DNA from: Chromatiaceae bacterium | GTDB taxonomy: Bacteria; Pseudomonadota; Gammaproteobacteria; Chromatiales; Chromatiaceae | Direction: 5' to 3' | NCBI GenBank assembly: GCA_026984455.1 | Contig: JALSSC010000047.1 | Coordinates: forward strand, 1-47,876 | Length of the DNA stretch: 47,876 bases | Part shown: positions 20,425 to 30,675 of the stretch, piece after piece | Position numbering within the stretch: position 1 is the stretch's first letter | Layout: each line of letters starts with the position of its first letter | The notes under the pieces: model-generated | The model's database searches: none | What the model was told of the DNA's origin: nothing | Seen by the model: only the letters and a program-made list of their open reading frames with translations | Position numbers and translations under genes: made by a program

Positions 20425-21276
20425 TCAGGCCTGACGGCCGATGGCGGTCTCGATGAGTTCCAGGAAGTCGGCCTCGTCGCGCACCGCCGCCACATCGCGG
20501 GAGGTGACGGTGTAACCGTGGGGGCCGGCGATGGCCTCGTAACGGGGCACCCGCGCGTGGAACAGGCGCGGGAACACCCAGCGGGTGAAGGCGTCGGGAT
20601 CCATCTGGGCGGCATACTCCAGGCCCGCCTCGGCGAGATAGGATGCGAGCTGGGCGTCGAGGAACTCGGGCCGGTAATACAGCGGTTTGGGGTCCGATTG
20701 GGCGCGCCGGATGAGTTCCTCCTCCTCGGCCTTCTCGGTAACTTGGATATAGAGGATCAGGCTGTGTTCGGCCAGCAACTCCACGATCCCGGGCTCTTCC
20801 AGTTCGCACAGGCTGCCGCCCACGTCGTTAACGAAATGGCGGTAGCCGTACACGTCCCGGGCCTTGCGGATGAACTCGGGGACGTCGCGCATGGCGGCGA
20901 TCTCGGCCTGCCGATAGCGGGCCTGGCGTCTGCGGAAGGCGGTCAGCGGCACTCCGCCGCGGCTGGGATCACCCGGCTTGCCCACGTAGCTCAGGACCGG
21001 CCCCAGGTCGTCCACCTTGATGTTGTTGCGAATGTATATCCAGTCGTTGCGCAACAGCTCGTGCAGGAAGGGCACGGCCATGGCCTGCTGTTTGATCAGA
21101 TCGAGGATGGGCTCGTCCAGATAACGGGTACCGATCCGGTAGTCGCCCGAATAGTGGAACCAGTCGTGGCGGCGCAGCAGGGTGGACAGGTAGGTCTTGC
21201 CCACCCCGGACATGCCGAGCAGGGTGATGGACTTGTTGGGCCAGGCGCGGAAGGCCTTTGGATGGTCGAATTTCAA
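20425..21276 (-). CDS. P-loop NTPase of unknown function
   Basis: About 283 residues. A Walker A motif (GMSGVGKT) lies near residue 22, followed by a kinase-like region (HDWFHYSGDYRIGTRYL) and NDVGGSLCELEEPGI in mid-protein, where an acidic Walker-B-like role is possible. No membrane segment. It looks like a small-molecule kinase-type or regulatory NTPase; the substrate is not recognisable. The TTG start at 21276 is chosen because translation similarity begins there and a promoter-like CGACGGGTATACAAT lies 32 bp upstream; no in-frame ATG is close. It directly precedes the metA-type gene, so a link to methionine or acyl-homoserine metabolism is possible but unproven. Confidence 0.75.
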   Translation of the reverse strand: MKFDHPKAFRAWPNKSITLLGMSGVGKTYLSTLLRRHDWFHYSGDYRIGTRYLDEPILDLIKQQAMAVPFLHELLRNDWIYIRNNIKVDDLGPVLSYVGKPGDPSRGGVPLTAFRRRQARYRQAEIAAMRDVPEFIRKARDVYGYRHFVNDVGGSLCELEEPGIVELLAEHSLILYIQVTEKAEEEELIRRAQSDPKPLYYRPEFLDAQLASYLAEAGLEYAAQMDPDAFTRWVFPRLFHARVPRYEAIAGPHGYTVTSRDVAAVRDEADFLELIETAIGRQA

Positions 21277-21307
21277 GGGTGTTTCTCGCCGCCATGGAGA
21301 TGGCGCG

Positions 21308-21322
21308 ATTGTATACCCGTCG
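21308..21322 (-). promoter_or_regulatory. Candidate promoter of the P-loop ATPase-metA-pyrE genes
   Basis: Reading on the minus strand, CGACGGGTATACAAT ends at 21308, 31 bp before the TTG start at 21276. It contains the same CGACGGGTAT 10-mer seen before coaBC, dnaE2 and uma2. Confidence 0.5.
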
Positions 21323-21420
21323 AAGCGCCCTGGCACCAAAGGCTTGTGGTTCGAGATCGTTGATGCCCGGCCCCAGGGTTGTGTATGCTTCGCGGGAATC
21401 CTTCGAGGGTGGACGATGCC

Positions 21421-22095
21421 ATGAAAATGAAACGGATCCTGGGGTTCCTGATGGGATGGTCGGCCATGGGTCTGGCCTGGGCGGCCAGCGAGGTGGTGAC
21501 GCCCGATGGGCGCAGCATCCTGCTCAAGGACGACAATACCTGGGAATACGTCCAGGAGGCCCCGCCGGCCGGTAATGAGGTTCCTCCCGTCCCGGCCCTG
21601 TTGACGGTGGAGAAGAAAAAGGACTATGCCGACGCCTGCCAGTTCTGGGTCAAGCTGCAGAATCGCCTGCCCTTCAAGGTGCGTAATCTCGCCCTGCGCT
21701 TCTCCGCCTTCATCCAGGAGGATCCATACAAGGAGCCGGTCTTCTACGATGCGGATACGCGTAGTTTCTCGGAGGTGAGGCCCACCGAGTATCAGTTCCG
21801 CGGGATCTTCTACATGGACATCAAGTGCGACCAGATCGCCTTCATCCGGGTCGAGGACACGGGGCGTTGCTCCGTGGGTGAATTGACCAAGTTCTCCGCG
21901 CAGTCCGGTGATTGCGCCAAGTATGTGGATGTAGCGGAATCCGATCTGGTGAAGATCTTCAAGGGGCAGCCGAAACCGGAGCAGGGGTCGCCCGAGGCGC
22001 CGCTTCCGGATCTGGAGCAGTCGGGGGCGGCCGCTGATGAAGAAGGGCCCCTGTTGGAGGGCGAGGCGATTCCTGCGGAGCCGGGGGTGCAGTGA
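21421..22095 (+). CDS. DUF3157-like exported protein
   Basis: 224 residues. A signal peptide ending in LAWA is followed by a short DG-R-x-LLKDDNTWEYV motif, which resembles the start of DUF3157-type proteins, then a beta-rich region with four cysteines (CQFW, IKC, GRC, GDC) that may form disulfides in the periplasm. The acidic Pro/Glu-rich tail looks unstructured. ATG 21421 follows GTGGA; a TATGCT box at 21384-21389 is a possible -10. Function unknown. Divergent from the P-loop ATPase gene. Confidence 0.65.
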   Translation: MKMKRILGFLMGWSAMGLAWAASEVVTPDGRSILLKDDNTWEYVQEAPPAGNEVPPVPALLTVEKKKDYADACQFWVKLQNRLPFKVRNLALRFSAFIQEDPYKEPVFYDADTRSFSEVRPTEYQFRGIFYMDIKCDQIAFIRVEDTGRCSVGELTKFSAQSGDCAKYVDVAESDLVKIFKGQPKPEQGSPEAPLPDLEQSGAAADEEGPLLEGEAIPAEPGVQ

Positions 22096-22101
22096 CGGGG
22101 C

Positions 22102-22122
22102 CACCCTGCCGCGGCAGGGGTG
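22102..22122. terminator. GC hairpin between the DUF3157-like gene and crcB
   Basis: CACCCTGCC (22102-22110) pairs with GGCAGGGGTG (22113-22122) across a two-base gap with one bulged G. It begins seven bases after the stop codon. There is no U-run, so a Rho-independent terminator is uncertain. Confidence 0.35.
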
Positions 22123-22154
22123 AGATCCTTCGGGACAGGGCCTTGCCGGCGCGG

Positions 22155-22160
22155 TAGAAT
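22155..22160 (+). promoter_or_regulatory. Candidate crcB -10 (TAGAAT)
   Basis: GCGGTAGAAT places a near-consensus -10 about 28 bp before the GTG start of crcB. The 92-bp leader region was inspected for the conserved fluoride riboswitch core and none was recognised. Confidence 0.45.
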
Positions 22161-22187
22161 CCTCTACTTTTCGCTGGAGGATAGGCC

Positions 22188-24147
<1,960 letters not shown>

Positions 24148-24151
24148 GCCC

Positions 24152-24826
24152 ATGCAAGGCATCAATACCGTCCAGCAGATCGCGGTGATCCTGATCCCCG
24201 GGCTGTTCGCCATCACCGCCCACGAGGCCGCCCACGGCTGGACCGCCAGCCGCCTGGGCGACCGCACGGCCCTTATGCTGGGCCGGGTGACCCTGAACCC
24301 CTTCAGGCACATCGACCCCGTGGGCACCCTCGTGGTGCCCCTGGCCACCTGGCTTCTCACCGGCTTCGTCTTCGGCTGGGCCAAGCCCGTGCCCATCGAC
24401 TGGCGCAATCTGCGCAGCCCCAGGCGTGACACCGGTCTGGTGGCCCTCGCCGGGCCCCTGGCCAACGGCCTGATGGCCGTTCTCTGGGGCCTGGCCATCG
24501 ACCTGGGCCTGCTGCTCTGGGGCAGTCTCCAGTGGGTCGCCCTGCCGCTGGTCTACATGGGTGCCGCGGGGGTCCTCATCAACGTGGTGCTCATGGTGCT
24601 CAACCTGGTGCCCCTGCCGCCCCTGGATGGGGGACGCATCCTCGCCGCCCTGCTCCCACCCCGTATGGCCTACGCCTATGGCCGCCTGGAACCCTACGGT
24701 CTCATCATTCTGGTGGCCCTTCTGGTCAGCGGTCTGCTGGGGCGCATCCTCACCCCCCTGGTGGTGTTCTCTGTGGGATGGCTGCCGGGCGCCGCGGTGG
24801 TGAAGGAACTCTTTCTGGTGCATTAG
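24152..24826 (+). CDS. Site-2 protease family (M50) membrane protein
   Basis: A 224-residue protein with about six hydrophobic helices. The zinc motif HEAAH lies in the first membrane segment (about residue 24). The second motif, NLVPLPPLDGGRIL (NPDG type), lies near residue 155 and supplies the third ligand Asp. Compact M50 proteases of this kind, without PDZ domains, cleave within the membrane; the substrate is unknown. It starts four bp after serS. A 10-bp-stem hairpin lies 20 bp past the stop. Confidence 0.9.
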   Translation: MQGINTVQQIAVILIPGLFAITAHEAAHGWTASRLGDRTALMLGRVTLNPFRHIDPVGTLVVPLATWLLTGFVFGWAKPVPIDWRNLRSPRRDTGLVALAGPLANGLMAVLWGLAIDLGLLLWGSLQWVALPLVYMGAAGVLINVVLMVLNLVPLPPLDGGRILAALLPPRMAYAYGRLEPYGLIILVALLVSGLLGRILTPLVVFSVGWLPGAAVVKELFLVH

Positions 24827-24845
24827 CCAGGGCGTCAAGAATGCA

Positions 24846-24908
24846 GGAACCGGGAAATCGCATGTCCCGGTTCCGCGGTGGCACAACCCCAGGGAGGGGC
24901 TCTTTCAG
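24846..24908. repeat. Palindromic dispersed repeat R2, copy 1
   Basis: Starts with the perfect inverted repeat GGAACCGGGA-N9-TCCCGGTTCC (24846-24874) and continues with CCCAGGGAGGGGCT..TTCAG. The same string, diverged but recognisable over about 60 bp, occurs in reverse orientation at 47244-47308. It behaves like a REP-type sequence and abuts the IS110-like remnant. Confidence 0.65.
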
Positions 24909-25411
24909 TAAAACGTATCAGCATCGATTGGGCAAAGAGTTTCCCAGGCAGACGGTGTGGACAGGGCAGAAGAGAGCCGGATCGACAAGGCCGTTTGCAG
25001 ACGGGACACGAACGCCTGTTGGCCCAGCTGCCGCCCGGTCTGACCGGCATGGAGGCCTGTGGGCACACCCACTAATGGGCCGGCGAACTTCGCGGGCCGG
25101 GGCATGAGGTGGGGCTCGTGGCGCCGCGATCTGCCGTGCCGTACCGCAAGGACGACAAGAAGGACGGCAATGATGCGGAGGCGGTCTGCGAGGCGGTGAG
25201 CGGGCCAAACATGCGCGTTGTCGGGGCAAGAGACCTGGAACAGCAGGCAATATTGACGTTGCACCGGGTGTGGGCAAGGGGCGTTGGTGAACCTACCGCG
25301 CTCGTCAATACCGCTTTTCCGATGAGGCACCGGCGCGGGCGCATTCCCATCAGGGCCCGGGTCCACGCCGTGGGCCCTGCGGCAAGAGGCCGGTATCGGC
25401 CCAGCCGTTGA
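24909..25411 (+). pseudogene. Broken, truncated IS110-family transposase
   Basis: One frame reads ISIDWAKSF (the N-terminal DEDD-domain start of IS110 transposases), LPPGLTGMEACG, then HTH-stop-WAGELRGPGHEVGLVAP, and KKDGNDAEAVCEAV..NMRVV...LEQQAILTLHRV..ALVN, all in the expected order. The stop codon at 25073-25075 falls exactly where the family has Tyr in HYW, so TAT to TAA is likely. Between 24940 and 25030 the neighbouring frame fits better (ADGVDRAEE), pointing to two compensating frameshifts. Similarity ends near 25300, so the C-terminal transposase half is missing. The element is dead. Confidence 0.85.
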
Positions 25412-25582
25412 GTTCCGCTTCGCTACACTCCATTGGCATGAAAGCCGCCGCGCTTCGCGCCCTGGCCGTCGACCCCTTGGAGCGCAGATCCACACTGGCT
25501 TCCGCATGCCACGCATTCTTCACCCAGCACGAAGTCCGCCCGGCAGCTGAGCCGTTAGGGACCGGAAGAGGGCAATATACCC

Positions 25583-25597
25583 CGACGGGTATATCTA
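25583..25597 (+). promoter_or_regulatory. Promoter-like CGACGGGTATAT motif upstream of dnaE2
   Basis: CGACGGGTAT recurs here inside an inverted repeat ATATACCC-CGAC-GGGTATAT (25576-25595). It lies 65 bp before the dnaE2 ATG and 37 bp before the LexA box. Confidence 0.45.
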
Positions 25598-25633
25598 CTT
25601 GCAACGGGCATACCTCTGGGGCTTGCATTGAGA

Positions 25634-25649
25634 CTGTAAATATATACAG
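25634..25649. promoter_or_regulatory. LexA (SOS) box
   Basis: CTGTAAATATATACAG fits the E. coli-type LexA consensus CTGT-N8-ACAG exactly with an AT-rich centre. It ends eight bases before the dnaE2 ATG at 25658, so LexA bound here would block transcription of dnaE2. The very short distance suggests that the box overlaps the -10/start site and that the mRNA leader is very short. Confidence 0.9.
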
Positions 25650-25657
25650 TTTCGGCC

Positions 25658-28600
25658 ATGGCCATGCCTGCCTTCGCCGAACTGCACTGCCTCTCCAATC
25701 ACAGCTTCCTGGAGGCGGCCTCGCACCCAGAGGAGCTGGTGGAGCGTGCCCGGGCCCTGGGCTATGCCGCTCTGGCCCTCACCGACCAGGCCTCGCTCGG
25801 TGGTGTGGTACGGGCCCATCGAGCGGCCAAGGCGGTGGGCCTGCATCTCATCCTGGGGGCCGAACTCAGGCTCATCGACGGCCCCCGTTGCGTCCTCCTG
25901 GTGGAGGATAGGGTGGGCTGGGCCAATCTCTGCCGTCTCCTCACACGTGGGCGCCGCAGGGCGCCCAAGGGACGCTGCGCACTCACTCGCGCGGACCTGG
26001 AGGACATAGAGACCGCGGGTTGCCTGGCCCTCTGGTTGCCCCGCGGGAAACCGGTCGATACGGACGAGGGGGCTTGGCTGGCCGGGATCTTTGCGGACCG
26101 TTGCTGGTTGGGCCTCGGTCTGAGGCGGCGGGGCCGTGATCGGGCCTGGCTGGACTACTGCCGTGGTCTGACCTCCGGGCTCCGGCTGCGCCTGGTGGCC
26201 GCGAACGGGGTACGTATGCATTCCGCCGACCGCAAGCCACTCCTGGATACCCTCACCGCGGTGCGCCATCGCCGTCCGCTGGCGGAACTCGGCTATCTCC
26301 TGGAGGCCAACGCCGAGGCCCATCTGCGTCGCCGCGAGGTCCTCGCCCGGATCTATCCACCGGAACTCCTGAAGGAGACCCTGCGGGTGGCCGAACGTTG
26401 CCGCTTCGGCCTCGATCAGTTGCGGTATCGCTATCCCACGGCGCTGGTCCCTGCCGGGGAGACGCCGACCCAGCGGCTCCGCACCCTGACCCTGGAGGGG
26501 ATGCGGCGGCGTTGGCCTGACGGTGCCCCGCCAAAGGTTCCGCCGTTGCTGGAAAAGGAACTCGCCCTCATCGCCGAGCTGGGCTACGAGGCCTATTTTC
26601 TCACCGTCTACGACATCGTCCGTTTCGCACGTGGACGAGGCATCCTCTGTCAGGGACGGGGTTCCGCGGCCAACTCGGCGGTGTGCTACTGCCTGGGGAT
26701 CACCGAGGTGGATCCGTCCCGCATGGAGATGCTCTTCGAGCGATTCATATCGCGCGAACGGGGTGAACCCCCCGATATCGACGTGGACTTCGAGCACCAC
26801 CGGCGCGAGGAGGTATTGCAGTACATCTACAGGCGTTACGGACGGGATCATGCCGCCCTCACCGCCACCCTGATTCGTTACCGGCCGCGCAGCGCCATCC
26901 GTGACCTGGGCCCCGCCCTGGGGCTGCCCGCGGGACAGGTGGATCGCTTGAGCCGCTCCATCGCCTGGTGGGATGGGAGTGAGATCCCGGTGGATCGTCT
27001 GTTGGAGGCGGGACTCGATCCCAACCACCCCCGGCTCCGGCGCTGTCTCGAACTGGTCCGGGAGGTCTTGGGCTTTCCCCGCCATCTCTCCCAGCACGTG
27101 GGGGGGATGGTGATCTCGCGCGACCCCTTGGATACCCTGGTCCCTATCGAGAATGCGGCCATGCCGCAGCGTACCCTGATTCAATGGGACAAGGACGACC
27201 TCGATGCCCTGGGCATCCTCAAGGTGGATTGCCTCGCCCTGGGCATGCTCACCGCCATCCGCCGTTGTCTCGATCTGGTCAATGCCTGGCATGGATGGGC
27301 GGGTGCCCAGGCCCTGAAGATGGCGGATATTCCCGCGGAGGACCCGGCCGTCTACGCCATGATCCAGCGGGCGGAGACGGTGGGGGTCTTTCAGATCGAG
27401 TCGCGCGCGCAGATGAGCATGTTGCCCCGGCTCAGGCCGGCGAGCTTCTACGACCTGGTGATCGAGGTGGCCATCGTCCGTCCAGGTCCCATTCAGGGGG
27501 ACATGGTGCATCCCTATCTGCGCCGGCGGCAAGGTCTGGAGGCGGTCACCTATCCTTCGGCGGAGGTGCGTGAGGTCCTGGGCCGGACCCTGGGGGTGCC
27601 CATCTTCCAGGAGCAGGTCATCAAGATGGCGATGGTGGCCGCGGGCTTCAGCGCGGGCGAGGCCGACCAGCTGCGCCGCTCGATCGCGGCCTGGCGGCGG
27701 CGCGGTACCCTGGAGCGGTTCGAGAGGCAGTTGATCGAAGGCATGTGCATGCGGGGTTACGATGAGGAATATGCCCGCCGCCTCTATCGGCAGATCCTGG
27801 GTTTCGGGGAATATGGGTTTCCGGAGTCCCACGCCGCGGGTTTCGCCCTCATCGCCTGGTCTTCGGCCTGGCTCAAGCATCACTATCCCGCGGCCTTCTT
27901 CGCGGCCTTGATAGACAGCCAACCGATGGGCTTCTATGCCCCGGCGCAGCTTCTGGCCGAGGCCCGGCGCCTGGGCGTGGAGGTGCGTCCGGTGCGCGTA
28001 ACGGCCAGTGGCTGGGCGTGTCGCCTGGAGGCCGGCTCAGGCCCTGCGCCAGCGTTGCGGCTGGGGCTGGAGCTGGTCAAGGGCCTGGGCCGCGCCGCAG
28101 CGGAGCGCATCGAGACCGCGCGGGCGCAACGGCCGTTCACCTCGGTGGCCGATCTGGCCGCACGCGCCGGCCTCGACCGGGCGGTCCTGGAGGCCCTGGC
28201 CGAGGCCGATACCCTGGCCGATCTCGCCGGCCATCGTCATGCTGCCCTCTGGGAGGTGCTGGGGAGCGAGCCTCTCCCCCCCTTGTTTGCAGATGCGGGC
28301 CGAGAACGGGATCCCGAGCCTCCGAGGCTGCCGCTGCCGACCCCGGGGGAACGGGTGTTGCGGGACTATGCCTGCTTGGGCCTGACTCTGGGGCCTCATC
28401 CCCTGAAGCTGCTGCGCCCCCGGCTCGAGCGTCGTGGCCTGCTCCAGGCAAGCGGCCTGGCATCCCGGGCGGACGGTACCTGGGTGCGGGTGGCGGGCCT
28501 GGTGGTCACCCGCCAGCGGCCGGGGGCGGCCAAGGGGGTGACCTTCGTGACCTTGGAGGACGAGACTGGGCAGGTGAATCTGGTGATATGGAAGGCCCTG

Positions 28601-28759
28601 GCGGAACGCCAGCGTCGTATCCTGTTGGGGGCCCGCCTGCTGGGCGCGGTGGGCGAACTGCAACGGCAGTCGGGGGTGACCCATGTGATCGCCCGCCGGC
28701 TGGTGGATTACTCCAGACTGCTGGGCGGACTGCAGAGCCGCTCGCGGGACTTTCACTGA
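25658..28759 (+). CDS. dnaE2: Error-prone DNA polymerase III alpha subunit (DnaE2/ImuC)
   Basis: 1033-residue C-family polymerase for damage-induced translesion synthesis. Seen: PHP domain from FAELHCLSNHSFLEAASHPEELV; palm with the catalytic PDIDVDFE (Asp373, 375, 377) and the upstream GRGSAANS; finger region; helix-hairpin-helix region (about 790-860); C-terminal OB fold with VRVAGLVVTRQRP and TFVTLEDETGQVNLVIW. It lacks the tau-binding tail of replicative DnaE, as DnaE2 does. No SD is obvious at ATG 25658; homologues begin at the same place. LexA control is predicted by the adjacent box. The usual imuA and imuB partners are not beside it; a dead IS110-like element lies upstream. Confidence 0.95.
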   Translation: MAMPAFAELHCLSNHSFLEAASHPEELVERARALGYAALALTDQASLGGVVRAHRAAKAVGLHLILGAELRLIDGPRCVLLVEDRVGWANLCRLLTRGRRRAPKGRCALTRADLEDIETAGCLALWLPRGKPVDTDEGAWLAGIFADRCWLGLGLRRRGRDRAWLDYCRGLTSGLRLRLVAANGVRMHSADRKPLLDTLTAVRHRRPLAELGYLLEANAEAHLRRREVLARIYPPELLKETLRVAERCRFGLDQLRYRYPTALVPAGETPTQRLRTLTLEGMRRRWPDGAPPKVPPLLEKELALIAELGYEAYFLTVYDIVRFARGRGILCQGRGSAANSAVCYCLGITEVDPSRMEMLFERFISRERGEPPDIDVDFEHHRREEVLQYIYRRYGRDHAALTATLIRYRPRSAIRDLGPALGLPAGQVDRLSRSIAWWDGSEIPVDRLLEAGLDPNHPRLRRCLELVREVLGFPRHLSQHVGGMVISRDPLDTLVPIENAAMPQRTLIQWDKDDLDALGILKVDCLALGMLTAIRRCLDLVNAWHGWAGAQALKMADIPAEDPAVYAMIQRAETVGVFQIESRAQMSMLPRLRPASFYDLVIEVAIVRPGPIQGDMVHPYLRRRQGLEAVTYPSAEVREVLGRTLGVPIFQEQVIKMAMVAAGFSAGEADQLRRSIAAWRRRGTLERFERQLIEGMCMRGYDEEYARRLYRQILGFGEYGFPESHAAGFALIAWSSAWLKHHYPAAFFAALIDSQPMGFYAPAQLLAEARRLGVEVRPVRVTASGWACRLEAGSGPAPALRLGLELVKGLGRAAAERIETARAQRPFTSVADLAARAGLDRAVLEALAEADTLADLAGHRHAALWEVLGSEPLPPLFADAGRERDPEPPRLPLPTPGERVLRDYACLGLTLGPHPLKLLRPRLERRGLLQASGLASRADGTWVRVAGLVVTRQRPGAAKGVTFVTLEDETGQVNLVIWKALAERQRRILLGARLLGAVGELQRQSGVTHVIARRLVDYSRLLGGLQSRSRDFH

Positions 28760-29076
28760 TGCGACGGGTATGGGATCTGACGTCGTTCCAGTCCGTGTAA
28801 AGACCAGAGATCGGGGCGCCTGGCCTGCCATTGCGTGAGCGCCTGGATGGGTGGCGCATGGCCGAGGCATCCAGCCCTTCCCGGGCGGCGACCAGGGCCT
28901 CCAATACCTCCCTGGCCCGGAACAGGGGATGGCTCCTTTGGGGAACATCATCACAGGGTATGGGACAACCACCTCCACGGTCGCTCCGGTTGCTATCGGC
29001 TGGAGCGACTCTTGCCGGGCGGGAATCTCACTCGCTGAGGAACCGTGCCTTTGCACGGCACACTGCAGTATTCGGG
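28760..29076. other. Intergenic region without recognisable gene
   Basis: 317 bp. It begins with another CGACGGGTAT copy (28762-28771) three bases after the dnaE2 stop. A perfect small hairpin CCGTGC-CTTT-GCACGG (29043-29058) lies 19 bp past the pilZ stop on the minus strand and could help end that transcript, but it has no U-run. No protein family was recognised in either strand. Confidence 0.5.
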
Positions 29077-29400
29077 CTAGGGGAACCCCGGCCCGATCTC
29101 GCTCTCGGGCAGTACCCGCTCCAGGGCGCACGCGATCCGGTAGCGACCCTCGCCCAGGGGATCGCAACGCACCACCCGGGCCTCGGCCGCGAGCGGTGGG
29201 GTGATGGACTTGGCCGGCAGGACCTCGATGCGCAGGCCCGTTCCCGGGGTGATGGCCTGTTCGGTGAGCAGGGCGATACCGTTGCCGCTCAGGTCCTCGG
29301 CCACCGCCGGGGCCGTGGCACTGGCCCCGGACAGTCGGTAGTGGGCCGGACATTGGACGGCCATGCGGATGAAACCGCGTTTTTCCTCATATGCCAACAT
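29077..29400 (-). CDS. Stand-alone PilZ domain protein
   Basis: A 107-residue single-domain c-di-GMP receptor. Both binding motifs are intact: RGFIR (RxxxR, residues about 8-12) and DLSGNG ([D/N]xSxxG, about 37-42). There is no output domain, so it probably acts by binding a partner protein. ATG 29400 has a strong GAGGAG site. Monocistronic as far as seen. It may sense c-di-GMP made or degraded by the large kinase at 4588, though many other sources are likely in the genome. Confidence 0.9.
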   Translation of the reverse strand: MLAYEEKRGFIRMAVQCPAHYRLSGASATAPAVAEDLSGNGIALLTEQAITPGTGLRIEVLPAKSITPPLAAEARVVRCDPLGEGRYRIACALERVLPESEIGPGFP

Positions 29401-29826
29401 GGACGCTCTCCTCGGTCAGTCATACGCTTAGCGGATGATGAACGGGAAACTTTATCGCGCCAGGCGCGTGCTCTGGGTTTTGGCTCCGCCTTGCTCCAAC
29501 TGTCTCCCACAAGGGGCGAGGGATCTTTTCCTCAGCGCAGACATGGTGACGGCCTCGCCACCGCTCATCACCTCGACGGTGGCATCGCCACGGCCTGCGG
29601 CCGCGAGGATCCCCATTCGGGGGCGGACCGGGGACAGAGGCAAGGGGGTAGGGATTGTTTCCAGCAGTCGGACTTCGAACAGGGCGGGACATCCCCAGTA
29701 CCGCACGCAGCCCATGAAAACCTATATTTGTCAACGGTCTGCGAGTGGGTAAGGGATGGCCTAGGCCGGCCCCTTCGCTGTTGCGGAGAGGGTCACACGG
29801 CCCCATTGTTGGTCGTGATGGGGTTT
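29401..29826. other. Intergenic region without recognisable gene
   Basis: 426 bp between pilZ and ppk2. Short frames exist on both strands but show no recognisable family. A weak inverted repeat CCCCAT...ATGGGG (29801-29823) starts right after the ppk2 stop on the minus strand and might be a terminator. The composition looks like decayed sequence. Confidence 0.4.
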
Positions 29827-30675
29827 CTATTCAGGATCGGCCTTCGCAACTTGGTGGTACTTGCGCCGGATCTCGTCCAGATCCACCCGCGGTTCGGGCA
29901 GGCGCATGTCCAGGGCCTCCAGATGGTCCACCACGATCTTGGAGACGGCGAGGTTGCGGAACCACTTGTGATCGGCGGGGATGACGTACCACGGGGCCTG
30001 CTTGGTGCTGCAGCGCGTCAGGGCCTCCTCGTAGGCGGCCTGGTAGGCGTCCCAGTAAGGCCGTTCGGCATAGTCGGCCTCGCTGATCTTCCACTGTTTT
30101 CGAGGGTCCTCCAGGCGTCTCTCGAAGCGTCGCAACTGTTCCTCGGGGCTGATGTGGAGAAAGAACTTGAGGATGCGCGTGCCGTTCTCGGCGAGCAGGG
30201 CCTCGAACTCGTTGATACGTGCGTAACGTCCCTTCCAGACCCGCTTGGGCACCCACTCGTGGACCCGCACCACCAGCACGTCCTCGTAATGGGAACGGTT
30301 GAAGATCACCACCTCGCCCCGCCCGGGGGTGGCGCGGTGGGCGCGCCAGAGGAAGTCGTGGGCGGCCTCCTCCGGGGTGGGGACCTTGAAGGCCTGGACC
30401 CGGCAGCCCTGGGGGTTCATGTAGCCGAGCACGTGGCGGATGGTGCCGTCCTTGCCGCCGGCGTCCAGGGCCTGGAGACAGATCAGCAGGCCGTGCCGGC
30501 CCTCGGCATAGAGCAGGTATTGGAGTTCGCGCAGACGCCGGGCGTAGTGCGCGGTCTCCTCCCGGGCCTCTTCCTTGTCGGTGTGTCTGCCCTTGTAGGC
30601 CGGGTCGTGGTCGGCGAGGCGCAGGCGCTCACCGGGCCGTACCCGGAAGCGTTCGCCGAAGGCAGGGTCACTCAT
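29827..30675 (-). CDS. ppk2: Polyphosphate kinase 2 family protein
   Basis: A 282-residue cytoplasmic P-loop enzyme that transfers phosphate between polyphosphate and nucleotides. Seen: Walker A DAGGKDG (residues 71-77), Walker B region VVIFNRSHYEDVLV with the lid residues around VPKRVW, and FFLHISPEEQLRRFERR. The single-domain length and DAGGKDG form suggest a class I (ADP/GDP to ATP/GTP) or class III enzyme; the class cannot be settled by eye. ATG 30675 lies eight bp inside the end of the proton ATPase gene, so translation is probably coupled. Confidence 0.93.
   Translation of the reverse strand: MSDPAFGERFRVRPGERLRLADHDPAYKGRHTDKEEAREETAHYARRLRELQYLLYAEGRHGLLICLQALDAGGKDGTIRHVLGYMNPQGCRVQAFKVPTPEEAAHDFLWRAHRATPGRGEVVIFNRSHYEDVLVVRVHEWVPKRVWKGRYARINEFEALLAENGTRILKFFLHISPEEQLRRFERRLEDPRKQWKISEADYAERPYWDAYQAAYEEALTRCSTKQAPWYVIPADHKWFRNLAVSKIVVDHLEALDMRLPEPRVDLDEIRRKYHQVAKADPE

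Noticed and set aside
22096-22187. Fluoride riboswitch upstream of crcB
   Set aside because: The conserved core could not be found by eye; only a GC hairpin and a -10-like box are seen.
24835-25516. Minus-strand frames over the IS110 remnant
   Set aside because: They are shadows; the plus strand carries the ordered IS110 transposase motifs.
29435-29752. 105-residue plus-strand frame
   Set aside because: No ribosome site, no recognisable family and composition unlike the neighbouring genes; more likely decayed intergenic DNA.
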